DNA of 52,864 nucleotides from an archaeon (GTDB taxonomy: Archaea; Nanobdellota; Nanobdellia; CSSed11-243R1): the NCBI GenBank assembly GCA_024277205.1, contig JAJRVP010000011.1, positions 1 through 52,864 on the forward strand. The letters are read 5' to 3'. The notes beneath the pieces are model-generated. The model was not told the DNA's origin, did not search any database, and saw only the letters and a list, made by a program, of their open reading frames with translations. Positions 1 to 7,815 of the stretch are shown piece by piece (the stretch's first letter is position 1; each line of letters opens with the position of its first letter). Position numbers and translations under genes: made by a program.

Positions 1-2
1 AA

Positions 3-560
3 TCTGGACATGATTGGTGGCATGTTTATCATGGTTGGAAACTTGCGAGAAAAATTGCAAAGGAAGAAAAAGCAGATACATTCGTGGTTGAACTTGCAGC
101 ACTTCTTCACGACTTAGAAGACCATAAGTTTGTAAAAAAGAAACAAAATCTTGCAGAAAAGTTTTTGAAAAGTTTAGGTGTTGATGAAGAAATAATTTCT
201 CAAGTTTCTTACATTGTTGATAACATTTCATTCAGCAAAAATGTTTTGAAAAAATTAAAAACAAAAGAGGCAAAAGTTGTTCAAGATGCTGACATAATTG
301 ATGCTCTTGGCGCAATAGGAATTGCAAGATGTTTTGCAACTAGTGCAAAACTTGGACATCCAATTTATGACCCAAACATAAAACCAAAAAGTAATTTAAA
401 AAATTATATGGGCTCACAAACAAGTATTAATCATTTTTATGAAAAGCTTTTGCAACTTGAAAAATTAATGAACACAAAAACTGGAAAAAGAATTGCCAAA
501 GAAAGAACGAAATTTATGAAGCAATTCCTAAAAGAATTTTTCAAGGAGTGGAGCGCTTAA
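3..560 (+). CDS. HD-domain phosphohydrolase (5' truncated by window edge)
   Basis: The frame of ORF 84..560 is open back to position 3 (SGHDWWHVYHGWKLAR...ELAALLHDLEDHK); H...HD motif pattern. Confidence 0.8.
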   Translation, partial: SGHDWWHVYHGWKLARKIAKEEKADTFVVELAALLHDLEDHKFVKKKQNLAEKFLKSLGVDEEIISQVSYIVDNISFSKNVLKKLKTKEAKVVQDADIIDALGAIGIARCFATSAKLGHPIYDPNIKPKSNLKNYMGSQTSINHFYEKLLQLEKLMNTKTGKRIAKERTKFMKQFLKEFFKEWSA

Positions 561-1302
561 ATGCGAAATTGCTATTCTTGTAAAATGTCACGCTTTTATT
601 TTTTGTATTATATATAACATAGTATCCATTGTGTAACGCACCAACTGTTATTGTTGCCATGTGAGCATCCGAGATATCTATTGGGGTATTTAATTCAATG
701 TCTTTAGTTATAAGCACTCTTTTTTCGTTGCCCACAATTAATGCTTTTGCAAGTTCAGGATTGTGATCATGTCCCCTAAACATAATATCATATCCTTTTC
801 TTTCCATTACTTTAAAGTTTTTCTCGTAATCTTCATGAGTTTCCAATCTATTCCATAGATCGTCCGGCTCACCACAATATTCACCATAATAAGCCCCATG
901 CATCATTATCAAATTTTCATCAGGTAATGGGATACTTATTCTTCTTGCCGCAGTTCCTTTGTAATCTGGATATTTTTCATTATATGTATTATCAAATGTT
1001 GATGCAATCAAATCACTTAATTCTTTGTTTGCTTTCCACTCTCCCCACATCATGGGAGAATCAATGTCTTGTTTATTCATAGTTCTTGAATAAATATATT
1101 GTCTATTAATGTGTGCGTAATCGTGGTTGCCAGGCACAAAAAATACACCTCTATCTTTTTCAAGTATGTCTGCTAATTCTTCTACAACATATATTCTATC
1201 CAAATCCCCCAATATGCAGAATAGATCTACTTCTTCACGTATTGTATCATATATTTGTTTAAGGGATGCACCATGAACATCACCAATAAACATCGTTTTC
1301 AT
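541..1302 (-). CDS. calcineurin-like metallophosphoesterase
   Basis: GDVHG...GDLD...GNHDY...GHDH motifs. Confidence 0.85.
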   Translation of the reverse strand: MKTMFIGDVHGASLKQIYDTIREEVDLFCILGDLDRIYVVEELADILEKDRGVFFVPGNHDYAHINRQYIYSRTMNKQDIDSPMMWGEWKANKELSDLIASTFDNTYNEKYPDYKGTAARRISIPLPDENLIMMHGAYYGEYCGEPDDLWNRLETHEDYEKNFKVMERKGYDIMFRGHDHNPELAKALIVGNEKRVLITKDIELNTPIDISDAHMATITVGALHNGYYVIYNTKNKSVTFYKNSNFAFKRSTP

Positions 1303-1361
1303 ATTTACTACTAAAAAGTAGTTATTTATAAATATTATTAATTTGGGTGCAGAACAAATAA

Positions 1362-1886
1362 TTAAAACACAACAATCAAAATTGTAATCGCTCCAAGAAT
1401 TGCAGTTCCAATCGCAAACTTCTTTATGTCAATTTTGTATTTCATCAAAAGAGGACCACTGATTAGATAGAAGAAAATTATTTCTCTTAACAAGAATCTA
1501 ATTTTTAGTGGTAATCCTAAAAGCTGCAATGGTGTTGCACCAATTATTATAAATGAAATTACACTTATAAAATCAAAAGCTACATCAGCAATCCAAGCAT
1601 ACGTTAAAAACCTCAACTTTTTGAATTTGAACCAAAAAGTAATGTATGCTAAACCAATTAAAATCTCTTCAAAAATTCCTGCAATTGGAAAACTTGCAGA
1701 ATACATTACACGAGTTTCAAAGCTTGCGATGAATCCAATTGAATTTGTTTTTAATTGAGCAAAGTAATATGCAAGATGCCGCATTATCTCTGGAATAAGA
1801 ACAATTACAAATAGAATTGAAAAATCTTTCAAATTGATTTTTTCTTTCACATATCCGAGCTTGCCTAAGATTTTTTTGAATTGCAT
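1362..1886 (-). CDS. hypothetical integral membrane protein
   Basis: Long ORF with multiple hydrophobic segments. Confidence 0.55.
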   Translation of the reverse strand: MQFKKILGKLGYVKEKINLKDFSILFVIVLIPEIMRHLAYYFAQLKTNSIGFIASFETRVMYSASFPIAGIFEEILIGLAYITFWFKFKKLRFLTYAWIADVAFDFISVISFIIIGATPLQLLGLPLKIRFLLREIIFFYLISGPLLMKYKIDIKKFAIGTAILGAITILIVVF

Positions 1887-1964
1887 TACTATTTTTATTT
1901 ATAACAAATATTTAAAGATTTTTGTATCGAAATATTTTTATATAAGTTATTACTTAATAGTGAT

Positions 1965-2390
1965 ATGGAATTACTTAGAAAGGATAAGTATTATTCAATT
2001 GGAAAAGAGGAGGAGCTTATTAAATTTGTTAAAAAAGTTGCTAAGGGAAAAATCCCATATGGTTCTGAAGTGCATGTTTCTCAGAAGATTATTGATTACT
2101 TAGAAGATGAATCTAAATTGACCGAACTTCTTTCAAGTGGTTCACTATTATTTGCAGAAGTAGGGACGTTATTAATATCCCCATTGGCAATGTATTCTGG
2201 GATATATGCAAGGGCGCATGGATACAATCCAACAGCCAGCTCTTTTTTAGCTATTGGGATATTATCTATTCCTACGCTTGTTGATGCTATCTATTCTATG
2301 TATACCGTGGAGGAAAGACTAAGCAATGCTAGGGGTACCGTAAAAGAGTATCTGAGTAATCTAGATAAATATGTTATCAATATTAAATAA
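1965..2390 (+). CDS. hypothetical protein
   Basis: 141-aa ORF; no family recognised. Confidence 0.5.
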   Translation: MELLRKDKYYSIGKEEELIKFVKKVAKGKIPYGSEVHVSQKIIDYLEDESKLTELLSSGSLLFAEVGTLLISPLAMYSGIYARAHGYNPTASSFLAIGILSIPTLVDAIYSMYTVEERLSNARGTVKEYLSNLDKYVINIK

Positions 2391-2592
2391 ATAAGGAGTC
2401 AAAATCTTTTTCTATAGTGCATTATCTCTTTTCTAAAGAACTCTTTCTTCTGGGTTTCTTTTCATCAACTTTTCTTAACACCCTTTCACAAGCGAAAGCG
2501 CGCCAGGAAAAGAAAAAGCTTCTTTCTTTAGCGCAGGTTTCTTAGCATTTTCTCTTTAGAAAAGAGAACATGCATTAAGAGAAATTTTTCTG

Positions 2593-2655
2593 TTCTTTTG
2601 GTAAAGCTTTTCTTTTTAAGAAAACTTTCTTGGTCAAGCTTCTTTTTTAAAGAAG
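2593..2655 (-). repeat. two tandem copies of the intron-core element (intergenic, downstream of 16S)
   Basis: Minus strand: AACCTTCTTTAAAAAAGAAGCTTGACCAAGAAAGTTTTCTTAAAAAGAAAAGCTTTACCAAAAGAA; same (N)ACC-TTTTCTT-n-AAGAAAAGCT-NNACC-AAAAGAA layout as the tRNA/rRNA introns. Confidence 0.7.
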
Positions 2656-2658
2656 GTT

Positions 2659-2690
2659 GTAGGAAGGCAACAACTAGTGTTTGGTTGCGC
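2659..2690 (-). promoter_or_regulatory. 3' half of pre-16S processing stem (BHB-like)
   Basis: GCGCAACC...TTGTTGCCTTCCTAC is complementary to 4337-4368 (GTAGGAAGGCAACAA...GGTTGTGC). Confidence 0.75.
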
Positions 2691-2729
2691 ACAAGGAATT
2701 AACCTTGCAACTTCACCTTTTATATAATA

Positions 2730-2772
<43 letters not shown>

Positions 2773-3162
2773 GACGACTTTACCCCTCTCGCTGAGCAAA
2801 GATTCGAGTCCCACTAACCGAAGTTAGAGGGAGTCTCATCTCCACCCAACTCGAATGGTATGACGGGCGGTGAGTGCAAGGAGCAGGGACATATTCACCG
2901 CGCCATGTTGAAACGCGGTTACTAGGGATTCCGTCTTCACGAGGATGAGTCCCAATCCTCGATCCGAACTGAGCCTCAGTTTAGGAGATTGGCTTCACCT
3001 TTCGGTGTTGCAGCTCATTGACTGAGGCATTGCAGCCCGCGTGTAGCCCAGGGCATTCGGGGCATACTGACCTGACGTCGCCCTCACCTTCCTCCTGCTT
3101 ACGCAGGCAGTCCCACTAGTGTGCTTTCCGACCCGAAGGTGGGAAATAGCAACTAGTAGCGA

Positions 3163-3271
<109 letters not shown>

Positions 3272-3402
3272 ACCTCTCAGCGCTTCAGGTAAGCCCGTTA
3301 GACTGACCTTCATCATGCTGTCGGCCCTGGTGAGATTCCCGGCGTCGAATCCAATTGAACCGCAGGCTTCACCCCTTGTTGTGCTCCCCCGCCTATTCCT
3401 TA

Positions 3403-3436
<34 letters not shown>

Positions 3437-3524
3437 CTGTTTAATGCCTTCGCTTCGGCACTGCACACTGTCGAACAATGTGCAACACCTAACAGGCAGC
3501 GTTTACAGCTGGGACTACCGGGGT

Positions 3525-3571
3525 CTTTAGCACCGTCTTTCCGCACACGCTTTCTTGGAAAGAAAGGGTGT
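3525..3571 (-). other. 47-nt BHB intron in the 790 loop of 16S rRNA
   Basis: TTAG[AT|A]CACC...GGTG-CTAA[AG|A]CCCC; central helix TTAG/CTAA; spliced product GGATTAGATACCCCGGTAGTCC matches the universal 16S sequence. Confidence 0.93.
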
Positions 3572-4336
3572 ATCTAATCCCGTTCGCTCCCCCAGCTTTC
3601 GTCCCTCACCGTCGGACCCGTTCTAGCCAGGCGCCTTCGCCACCGGTGGTCCTCCTAGGATTACAGGATTTTACTCCTACCCCAGGAATACCCCTGGCTT
3701 CTCCCGGTCCCTAGCTTGGCAGTATCTCTGGCTCGCCCATACGTTGAGCGCATGGATTTCACCAAAGACTAACCAAACCGGCTACGGACGCTTTAGGCCC
3801 AATAATAATGATCACCACTTGGGGCGCCGGTATTACCGCGGCTGCTGCCACCGGTCTTGCCCACCCCTTATTCGCCAAGCTGTTTACACTTGGCAAAAGC
3901 CCATGCTTTGCATGAGCACTCGGAGTTGCTCTGTCACCCTTGCGGGCATTGCAGAAGTTTCGCACCTGCTGCACCCCGTAGGGCTAGGACCCTTGTCTCA
4001 GTGTCCTTCTTGGGGCCCTCTCTCTCAAGACCCCTACTGGTTTTAGGTTTGGTGAGCCGTTACCTCACCAACAGCCTGATCAGCCGCAGACCTATCCTCA
4101 GGCGGAACTTAGGAGAAAGCCTAAGCCCTTTTTGGTGTTGGAACATCCCAGTATCCAACACCTATGTGGAATTAGCTCCAGTTTCCCGGAGTTATTCCCC
4201 TCCTGAGGGTAAGTTGTCTACGTGTTACTAAGCCGTTCGCCGCCAGCAGCACCCTGCCAGCTGACTTGCATGGTTTAGCCCAACTCCGAAAGCAGTGATC
4301 TCCAGCAGGATCAACTGGAGTTATGGTCGCTTTCGA

Positions 4337-4368
4337 GCACAACCAATTTCACTTGTTGCCTTCCTACA
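4337..4368 (-). promoter_or_regulatory. 5' half of pre-16S processing stem (BHB-like)
   Basis: GTAGGAAGGCAACAA (4354-4368) and GGTTGTGC (4337-4344) are complementary to 2659-2690. Confidence 0.75.
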
Positions 4369-4443
4369 TCATAAATGACCATTAGCCATTTACTCATCAC
4401 CCTCTTTGTGCCAGCGCGCAATGCACCGGCGAGGGCATTGTGA

Positions 4444-4528
4444 CTCCTTTTCCGTCAACGCTTCGACGAGACTTTGTCTCGACGCCCAGCGACAGAGTCG
4501 CTAGGTGCGCGAAGAGGAAAGGGTTGTC
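4444..4528 (-). repeat. class II-like element in the 16S leader with an expanded apical region
   Basis: Minus strand: CAACCCTTTCCTCTTCG...CGAAGCGTTGACGGAAAAGGAGTC; shows C-GTTG-ACGG-AAAAGG with GTTG = revcomp of 5' CAAC. Confidence 0.55.
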
Positions 4529-4600
4529 AGGAATGGAAAAGACTCTTCACTCTTAACCTTAATAGGTAATGTCAGAGTCTTGGCCAGGGATTCCTGACAA
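4524..4600 (-). other. 16S leader inverted repeat (stem-loop)
   Basis: TTGTCAGGAAT (minus 4600-4590) complementary to ATTCCTGACAA (minus 4534-4524), with inner AAGACTC/GAGTCTT. Confidence 0.6.
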
Positions 4601-4666
4601 AGACTAGGAGATTATAAATACATCTCTCCCGTTGTCGTCACCACGCTTTTATAGAAATTTTTTTAT

Positions 4667-5686
4667 TTATAAAGATATCGATGATTTTGTATTGGCATTT
4701 TTATATAATTCAATGTATTTTCTTATTACTTTTTTAGAATTATATTTGCTTGCAAGCCTATCTGAAAGTTTTGCATATTTTCTGTAATATTTTTTGTTAT
4801 CCTTTAAATGTTTAATCTCTTTATCAAAGTTTTTAGTCATTATTGCAAAATTTTTGAAAAGAGATTTAAATTCTTTTATGTTTCTTAGGACAATGGGTTT
4901 TTTGAAAGAGGCAGCTTCTAAAATTGCAAATGGGAAATTATCTTGGTGTGTTGGCATAAAGAAAACATCACACGCAGAGTAAGCACCTATGATGCTATCA
5001 ACATACCCAGTGAATATAACATTTTTTGGAGCATTTTTAATTAATTTGTTTAATTTGAAATAACCTGCTGTTAACATACCAAATGGTCTTGTTCCAACCC
5101 ATACAAATTTTATGTTTGGTAATTTTTTAGCTGTTTCAATAAAATCCTCAACACCTTTTCTAGGTTGAATCTGTCCAACACAAAGAACTACAAAATCATC
5201 TTTGGATATATTAAACTTTTTTCTAAATTGTCTTGCTTTAATTGAAGAATTTTTAAATTTGTTCCTATCAACAAAATTTGGAATAACAATTATTTTATCT
5301 TTATTAACACCAATTTCTATTAATCTTTTTTTGATATAGTCTGAGATAGCAACAACACAATCAAATGAATTATATATCATTCGCAGATAAAGTTCAGTAA
5401 ATTTTAAAAAATATTTATCAAATGCTAAACTATTCAATACAGATTCAGGTATAACATGTGCAGTTATAATAGAAAATTTCGATTTTTTTGCAAGCAACAA
5501 TGAAAGAGGACCAATTGTTTGTGAGTGAGAAACGTCAAATTTTTTAGTAAATGAAAATTTGTTTATGTTCAGTTCAATACTTTTGTCGTTCTTTAATATC
5601 CTTTTAATTTCTTTAAAAAAAGTATCAACACCATTTGCTTTAATACCAAATGTTGTTTCTGAGATTAAATTCAATTTTATTGGCAT
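4667..5686 (-). CDS. glycosyltransferase, GT4-like (GT-B fold)
   Basis: VLCVGQIQPRKGVEDFIETAK, FMPTHQDNFPFAILEAASFKKPIV motifs. Confidence 0.8.
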   Translation of the reverse strand: MPIKLNLISETTFGIKANGVDTFFKEIKRILKNDKSIELNINKFSFTKKFDVSHSQTIGPLSLLLAKKSKFSIITAHVIPESVLNSLAFDKYFLKFTELYLRMIYNSFDCVVAISDYIKKRLIEIGVNKDKIIVIPNFVDRNKFKNSSIKARQFRKKFNISKDDFVVLCVGQIQPRKGVEDFIETAKKLPNIKFVWVGTRPFGMLTAGYFKLNKLIKNAPKNVIFTGYVDSIIGAYSACDVFFMPTHQDNFPFAILEAASFKKPIVLRNIKEFKSLFKNFAIMTKNFDKEIKHLKDNKKYYRKYAKLSDRLASKYNSKKVIRKYIELYKNANTKSSISL

Positions 5687-5716
5687 TCTTTCACCATGAT
5701 AATGCGGGGGGAGGGA

Positions 5717-5777
5717 CTTTCAAGCACCCACCAAATCATTTCTTTTGGTGCAGCTTTTCTTTTTAAGAAAAGGTGCT
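5717..5777 (-). other. tRNA-Leu intron 4 (59/60, T loop), 61 nt, class I core
   Basis: TTCA[AA|A]GCACC...GGTGC-t-TGAA[AG|T]CCC; restores TTCAAAT T loop. Confidence 0.88.
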
Positions 5778-5796
5778 TTTGAACCCTCGCGGGCAT

Positions 5797-5827
5797 TGCT
5801 CACCAAAGCACCAAAGGGTACATTAGC
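5797..5827 (-). other. tRNA-Leu intron 3 (variable arm), 31 nt
   Basis: CTTA[GA|G]CTAAtGTACCctttGGTGCtTTGG-TGAG[CA|A]TGCC. Confidence 0.75.
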
Positions 5828-5842
5828 TCTAAGCCACAGGAT

Positions 5843-5891
5843 ATCCACGACCCCTTCTTTTGGTCGAGCTTTTCTTCCAAAGAAAAGGTCG
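5843..5891 (-). other. tRNA-Leu intron 2 (37/38, anticodon loop), 49 nt, class I core
   Basis: CTTAAG|CGACCTTTTCTTTGGAAGAAAAGCTCGACCAAAAGAAGGGGTCGTGGAT|ATCCTG; inner helix CGACC/GGTCG; central helix weak. Confidence 0.8.
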
Positions 5892-5916
5892 CTTAAGTCC
5901 TGCCCCTTGGACCAGA

Positions 5917-5956
5917 TTCCCACACCCACCTTCTTTTTAAAGAAGGCAACGGGTTT
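5917..5956 (-). other. tRNA-Leu intron 1 (15/16, D loop), 40 nt
   Basis: CCCA[AG|A]ACCC...GGGT-g-TGGG[AA|T]; central helix CCCA/TGGG. Confidence 0.85.
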
Positions 5957-6008
5957 CTTGGGTACCCCCGCATTAATAAAAATGTAGTAGAATATGTTAT
6001 TTAAATAT

Positions 6009-6125
6009 TTATGCTGCCCTTTTTCTTTCCTGCTTTCGCTTTTTCTTTCTTTCTTTAATTCTTTTTTTTCTAGTTCTCCATCTACATTGTCTTCTTTTTT
6101 TCCAAACTCTTGAACTTCTTTTCAT
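6009..6125 (-). CDS. 38-aa Arg/Lys-rich small protein (possibly an eL41/eL39-type ribosomal peptide)
   Basis: ATG...TAA reading MKRSSRVWKKRRQCRWRTRKKRIKERKKKRKQERKRAA; below the ORF-track size cutoff. Confidence 0.45.
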   Translation of the reverse strand: MKRSSRVWKKRRQCRWRTRKKRIKERKKKRKQERKRAA

Positions 6126-6227
6126 TTTTTAATCACTTTTTCCAATAAAGGTTGCCTTTAAAATATTTTTGATTAATGCTCCGTCCGGGATTTGAACCCG
6201 GGTCATCGGCTCGAAAGGCCGACATCC

Positions 6228-6261
6228 ATAGCCAACTTGGACATCAGAGATGTCGTCAGCT
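6228..6261 (-). other. tRNA-Glu intron 2 (D loop, about 21/22), 34 nt
   Basis: Removal joins GGTCAA to GGATG and restores D stem/loop; contains GACATC-tct-GATGTC hairpin; BHB relaxed, boundaries approximate. Confidence 0.6.
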
Positions 6262-6270
6262 TTGACCGGA

Positions 6271-6319
6271 ATGTCTCACCTTTTCTTTTGGTGCAACTTT
6301 TCTTTGCAAGAAAAGGTGT
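6271..6319 (-). other. tRNA-Glu intron 1 (15/16, D loop), 49 nt, class I core
   Basis: GTCT[AG|A]CACCTTTTCTT...AAGAAAAGGTG-AGAC[AT|T]CCGG; central helix GTCT/AGAC. Confidence 0.92.
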
Positions 6320-6339
6320 CTAGACTAACGGAGCTTAAA

Positions 6340-7557
6340 CTAAACAAAATTTAAAGCGTTTTTAAACCTTTTGTTAATTCTATCAAGCAACCTTTCATTT
6401 GGTTTGTACTTTATATTTTTATAAATTTTGATTAATTTTTTCACGATTCTAGTAATTGAATATTCTTTTGCAGATTTTTTAGCATTTTTGCTCAATTTTT
6501 TGTAAAGTTTAGTATTGTTCATTACTGCTTCTATTTTATTTTTTAAATCAACAGAATCATTTGGTCTAAATTTAATCCCATTTTTGTAATTTTTAATTAC
6601 TTCTTTGACACCATATTTATCTGCACCAATTACTGGTTTTCCAAAATACATAGCTTCAATAAAAGTAAGCCCTTGTGTTTCTGTATCAGATGGACTTACA
6701 AATATGTCGCAACCAGAATAATAGCTTGGAAGTTTTTTATCTTCAACATATCCAACAAAAATCACATTTTTAATTTTATTTTGTTTAACATATTTTTTGT
6801 ATTCCTTTTCAAAAGGACCTTTGCCAACAATTAATAGATAGTAATTTTTATCTAACATTTTAAATGCATCAAACAAAATTTTTAGTCTTTTTTCAAAACC
6901 CAGCCTACCAACATATAAAATTATTTTTTTAGAATTTGGAATTTTATGTCTGCGTCGTATATTGATTTTTCTTTGCCTAGACATAAATGAGAAATCTATC
7001 GGACTTGGAATCACAGCTACATTTTTGAAACCTTTCTTTTTAAGCAATTTTGCAGTCTCTTTTGTGGGGGCTATTGTTTTTTTGCAATTATTAAAAAAGA
7101 ACCTTACATAGTTCCAATTTATTGTGCTAAGCACTTCTTTTTCAATTTTTGTGATATGTCCATTGCGTAAATAACCAATATATTCTTCGAGATTAGTGTG
7201 GAATGTTCCCACAATGGGCTTTTTGAATTTCAAGCTATATATCATACCAGCAATACCAAGAGAAAAGGGTGAATGAACATGATAAATATCTGGCTCTTCT
7301 ACTTCTAAAAATGCAAGTAATCTCAAAAGAAATTTATCTGGTAAAACGATTTTATAACCAGGATATTTTTTGAATTCTAACCCCTTTATGTAATAAACTT
7401 TTGCACCAAAGATTTCTTCAAGTTTTGTTTTATCTCCAGGAGCAAAAACAACAACATCAATCCCGTATTTTTTTAATCCCTTTATTTGATTTAAGATTGA
7501 AGTTACTACACCATCTTTGTTTGGTAAAAAGGTATCTGTGAATATAGCAACTTTCAT
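6340..7557 (-). CDS. glycosyltransferase, GT4-like (GT-B fold)
   Basis: MKVAIFTDTFLPNKDGVVTSI..., ILYVGRLGFEKRLKILFDAF, SPSDTETQGLTFIEAMYFGKPVIG; ORF extension to 7680 overlaps tRNA-Ile and is rejected. Confidence 0.88.
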   Translation of the reverse strand: MKVAIFTDTFLPNKDGVVTSILNQIKGLKKYGIDVVVFAPGDKTKLEEIFGAKVYYIKGLEFKKYPGYKIVLPDKFLLRLLAFLEVEEPDIYHVHSPFSLGIAGMIYSLKFKKPIVGTFHTNLEEYIGYLRNGHITKIEKEVLSTINWNYVRFFFNNCKKTIAPTKETAKLLKKKGFKNVAVIPSPIDFSFMSRQRKINIRRRHKIPNSKKIILYVGRLGFEKRLKILFDAFKMLDKNYYLLIVGKGPFEKEYKKYVKQNKIKNVIFVGYVEDKKLPSYYSGCDIFVSPSDTETQGLTFIEAMYFGKPVIGADKYGVKEVIKNYKNGIKFRPNDSVDLKNKIEAVMNNTKLYKKLSKNAKKSAKEYSITRIVKKLIKIYKNIKYKPNERLLDRINKRFKNALNFV

Positions 7558-7599
7558 TTTAATCCCATTAAACAAATAATGGCCCGGCGGAGATTTGAA

Positions 7600-7651
7600 T
7601 TCCGGCAACCCTTTCTTTTGGTACAGCTTTTCTTTCAAAAAGAAAAGGCGT
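7600..7651 (-). other. tRNA-Ile intron 4 (53/54, T arm), 52 nt, class I core
   Basis: CCGG[AG|A]CGCC...GGGTTG-CCGG[AA|T]TCAAAT; restores CGGAG-TTCAAAT-CTCCG. Confidence 0.87.
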
Positions 7652-7667
7652 CTCCGGACCTCTGGTT

Positions 7668-7698
7668 TTCCGAGACTCATGGTAACCCATGAGTGTCA
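7668..7698 (-). other. tRNA-Ile intron 3 (37/38, anticodon loop), 31 nt
   Basis: CTTATA|TGACACTCATGGGTTACCATGAGTCTCGGAA|AACCAG; strong ACTCATGG/CCATGAGT hairpin; central helix weak. Confidence 0.72.
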
Positions 7699-7706
7699 TA
7701 TAAGAC

Positions 7707-7749
7707 TTACGCAACTTTTTGGTCAAGCTTTTTGCTTGCAAAAAGATTG
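7707..7749 (-). other. tRNA-Ile intron 2 (29/30, anticodon stem), 43 nt, class I core
   Basis: GCGC[TG|C]AAtCTTTTT...AAAAAG-TT-GCGT[AA|G]TCTTATA; restores AC stem CTGGT/ACCAG. Confidence 0.82.
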
Positions 7750-7762
7750 CAGCGCTCCAACC

Positions 7763-7815
7763 AGGCTTCGCCCCCAACACCCTTTTCCGTGCACGCTTTT
7801 TTAAAAGGGTGCTTG
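7763..7815 (-). other. tRNA-Ile intron 1 (D loop), 53 nt, class II core
   Basis: GCTT[AA|C]aagCACCCTTTT...AAAAGGGTG...AAGC[CT|G]GTTG; central helix GCTT/AAGC. Confidence 0.82.

Larger units (their letters stand above)
5703..5971 (-). tRNA. tRNA-Leu(UAA) with four predicted introns
   Basis: Acceptor GCGGGGG/CCCCCGC, AC arm CAGGA-CTTAAGA-TCCTG, T arm GAGGG-TTCAAAT-CCCTC after splicing; mature 88 nt; no encoded CCA. Confidence 0.9.
6177..6334 (-). tRNA. tRNA-Glu(UUC) with two predicted introns
   Basis: Acceptor GCTCCGT/ACGGAGC, AC arm TCGGC-CTTTCGA-GCCGA, T arm CCGGG-TTCAAAT-CCCGG; mature 75 nt. Confidence 0.9.
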
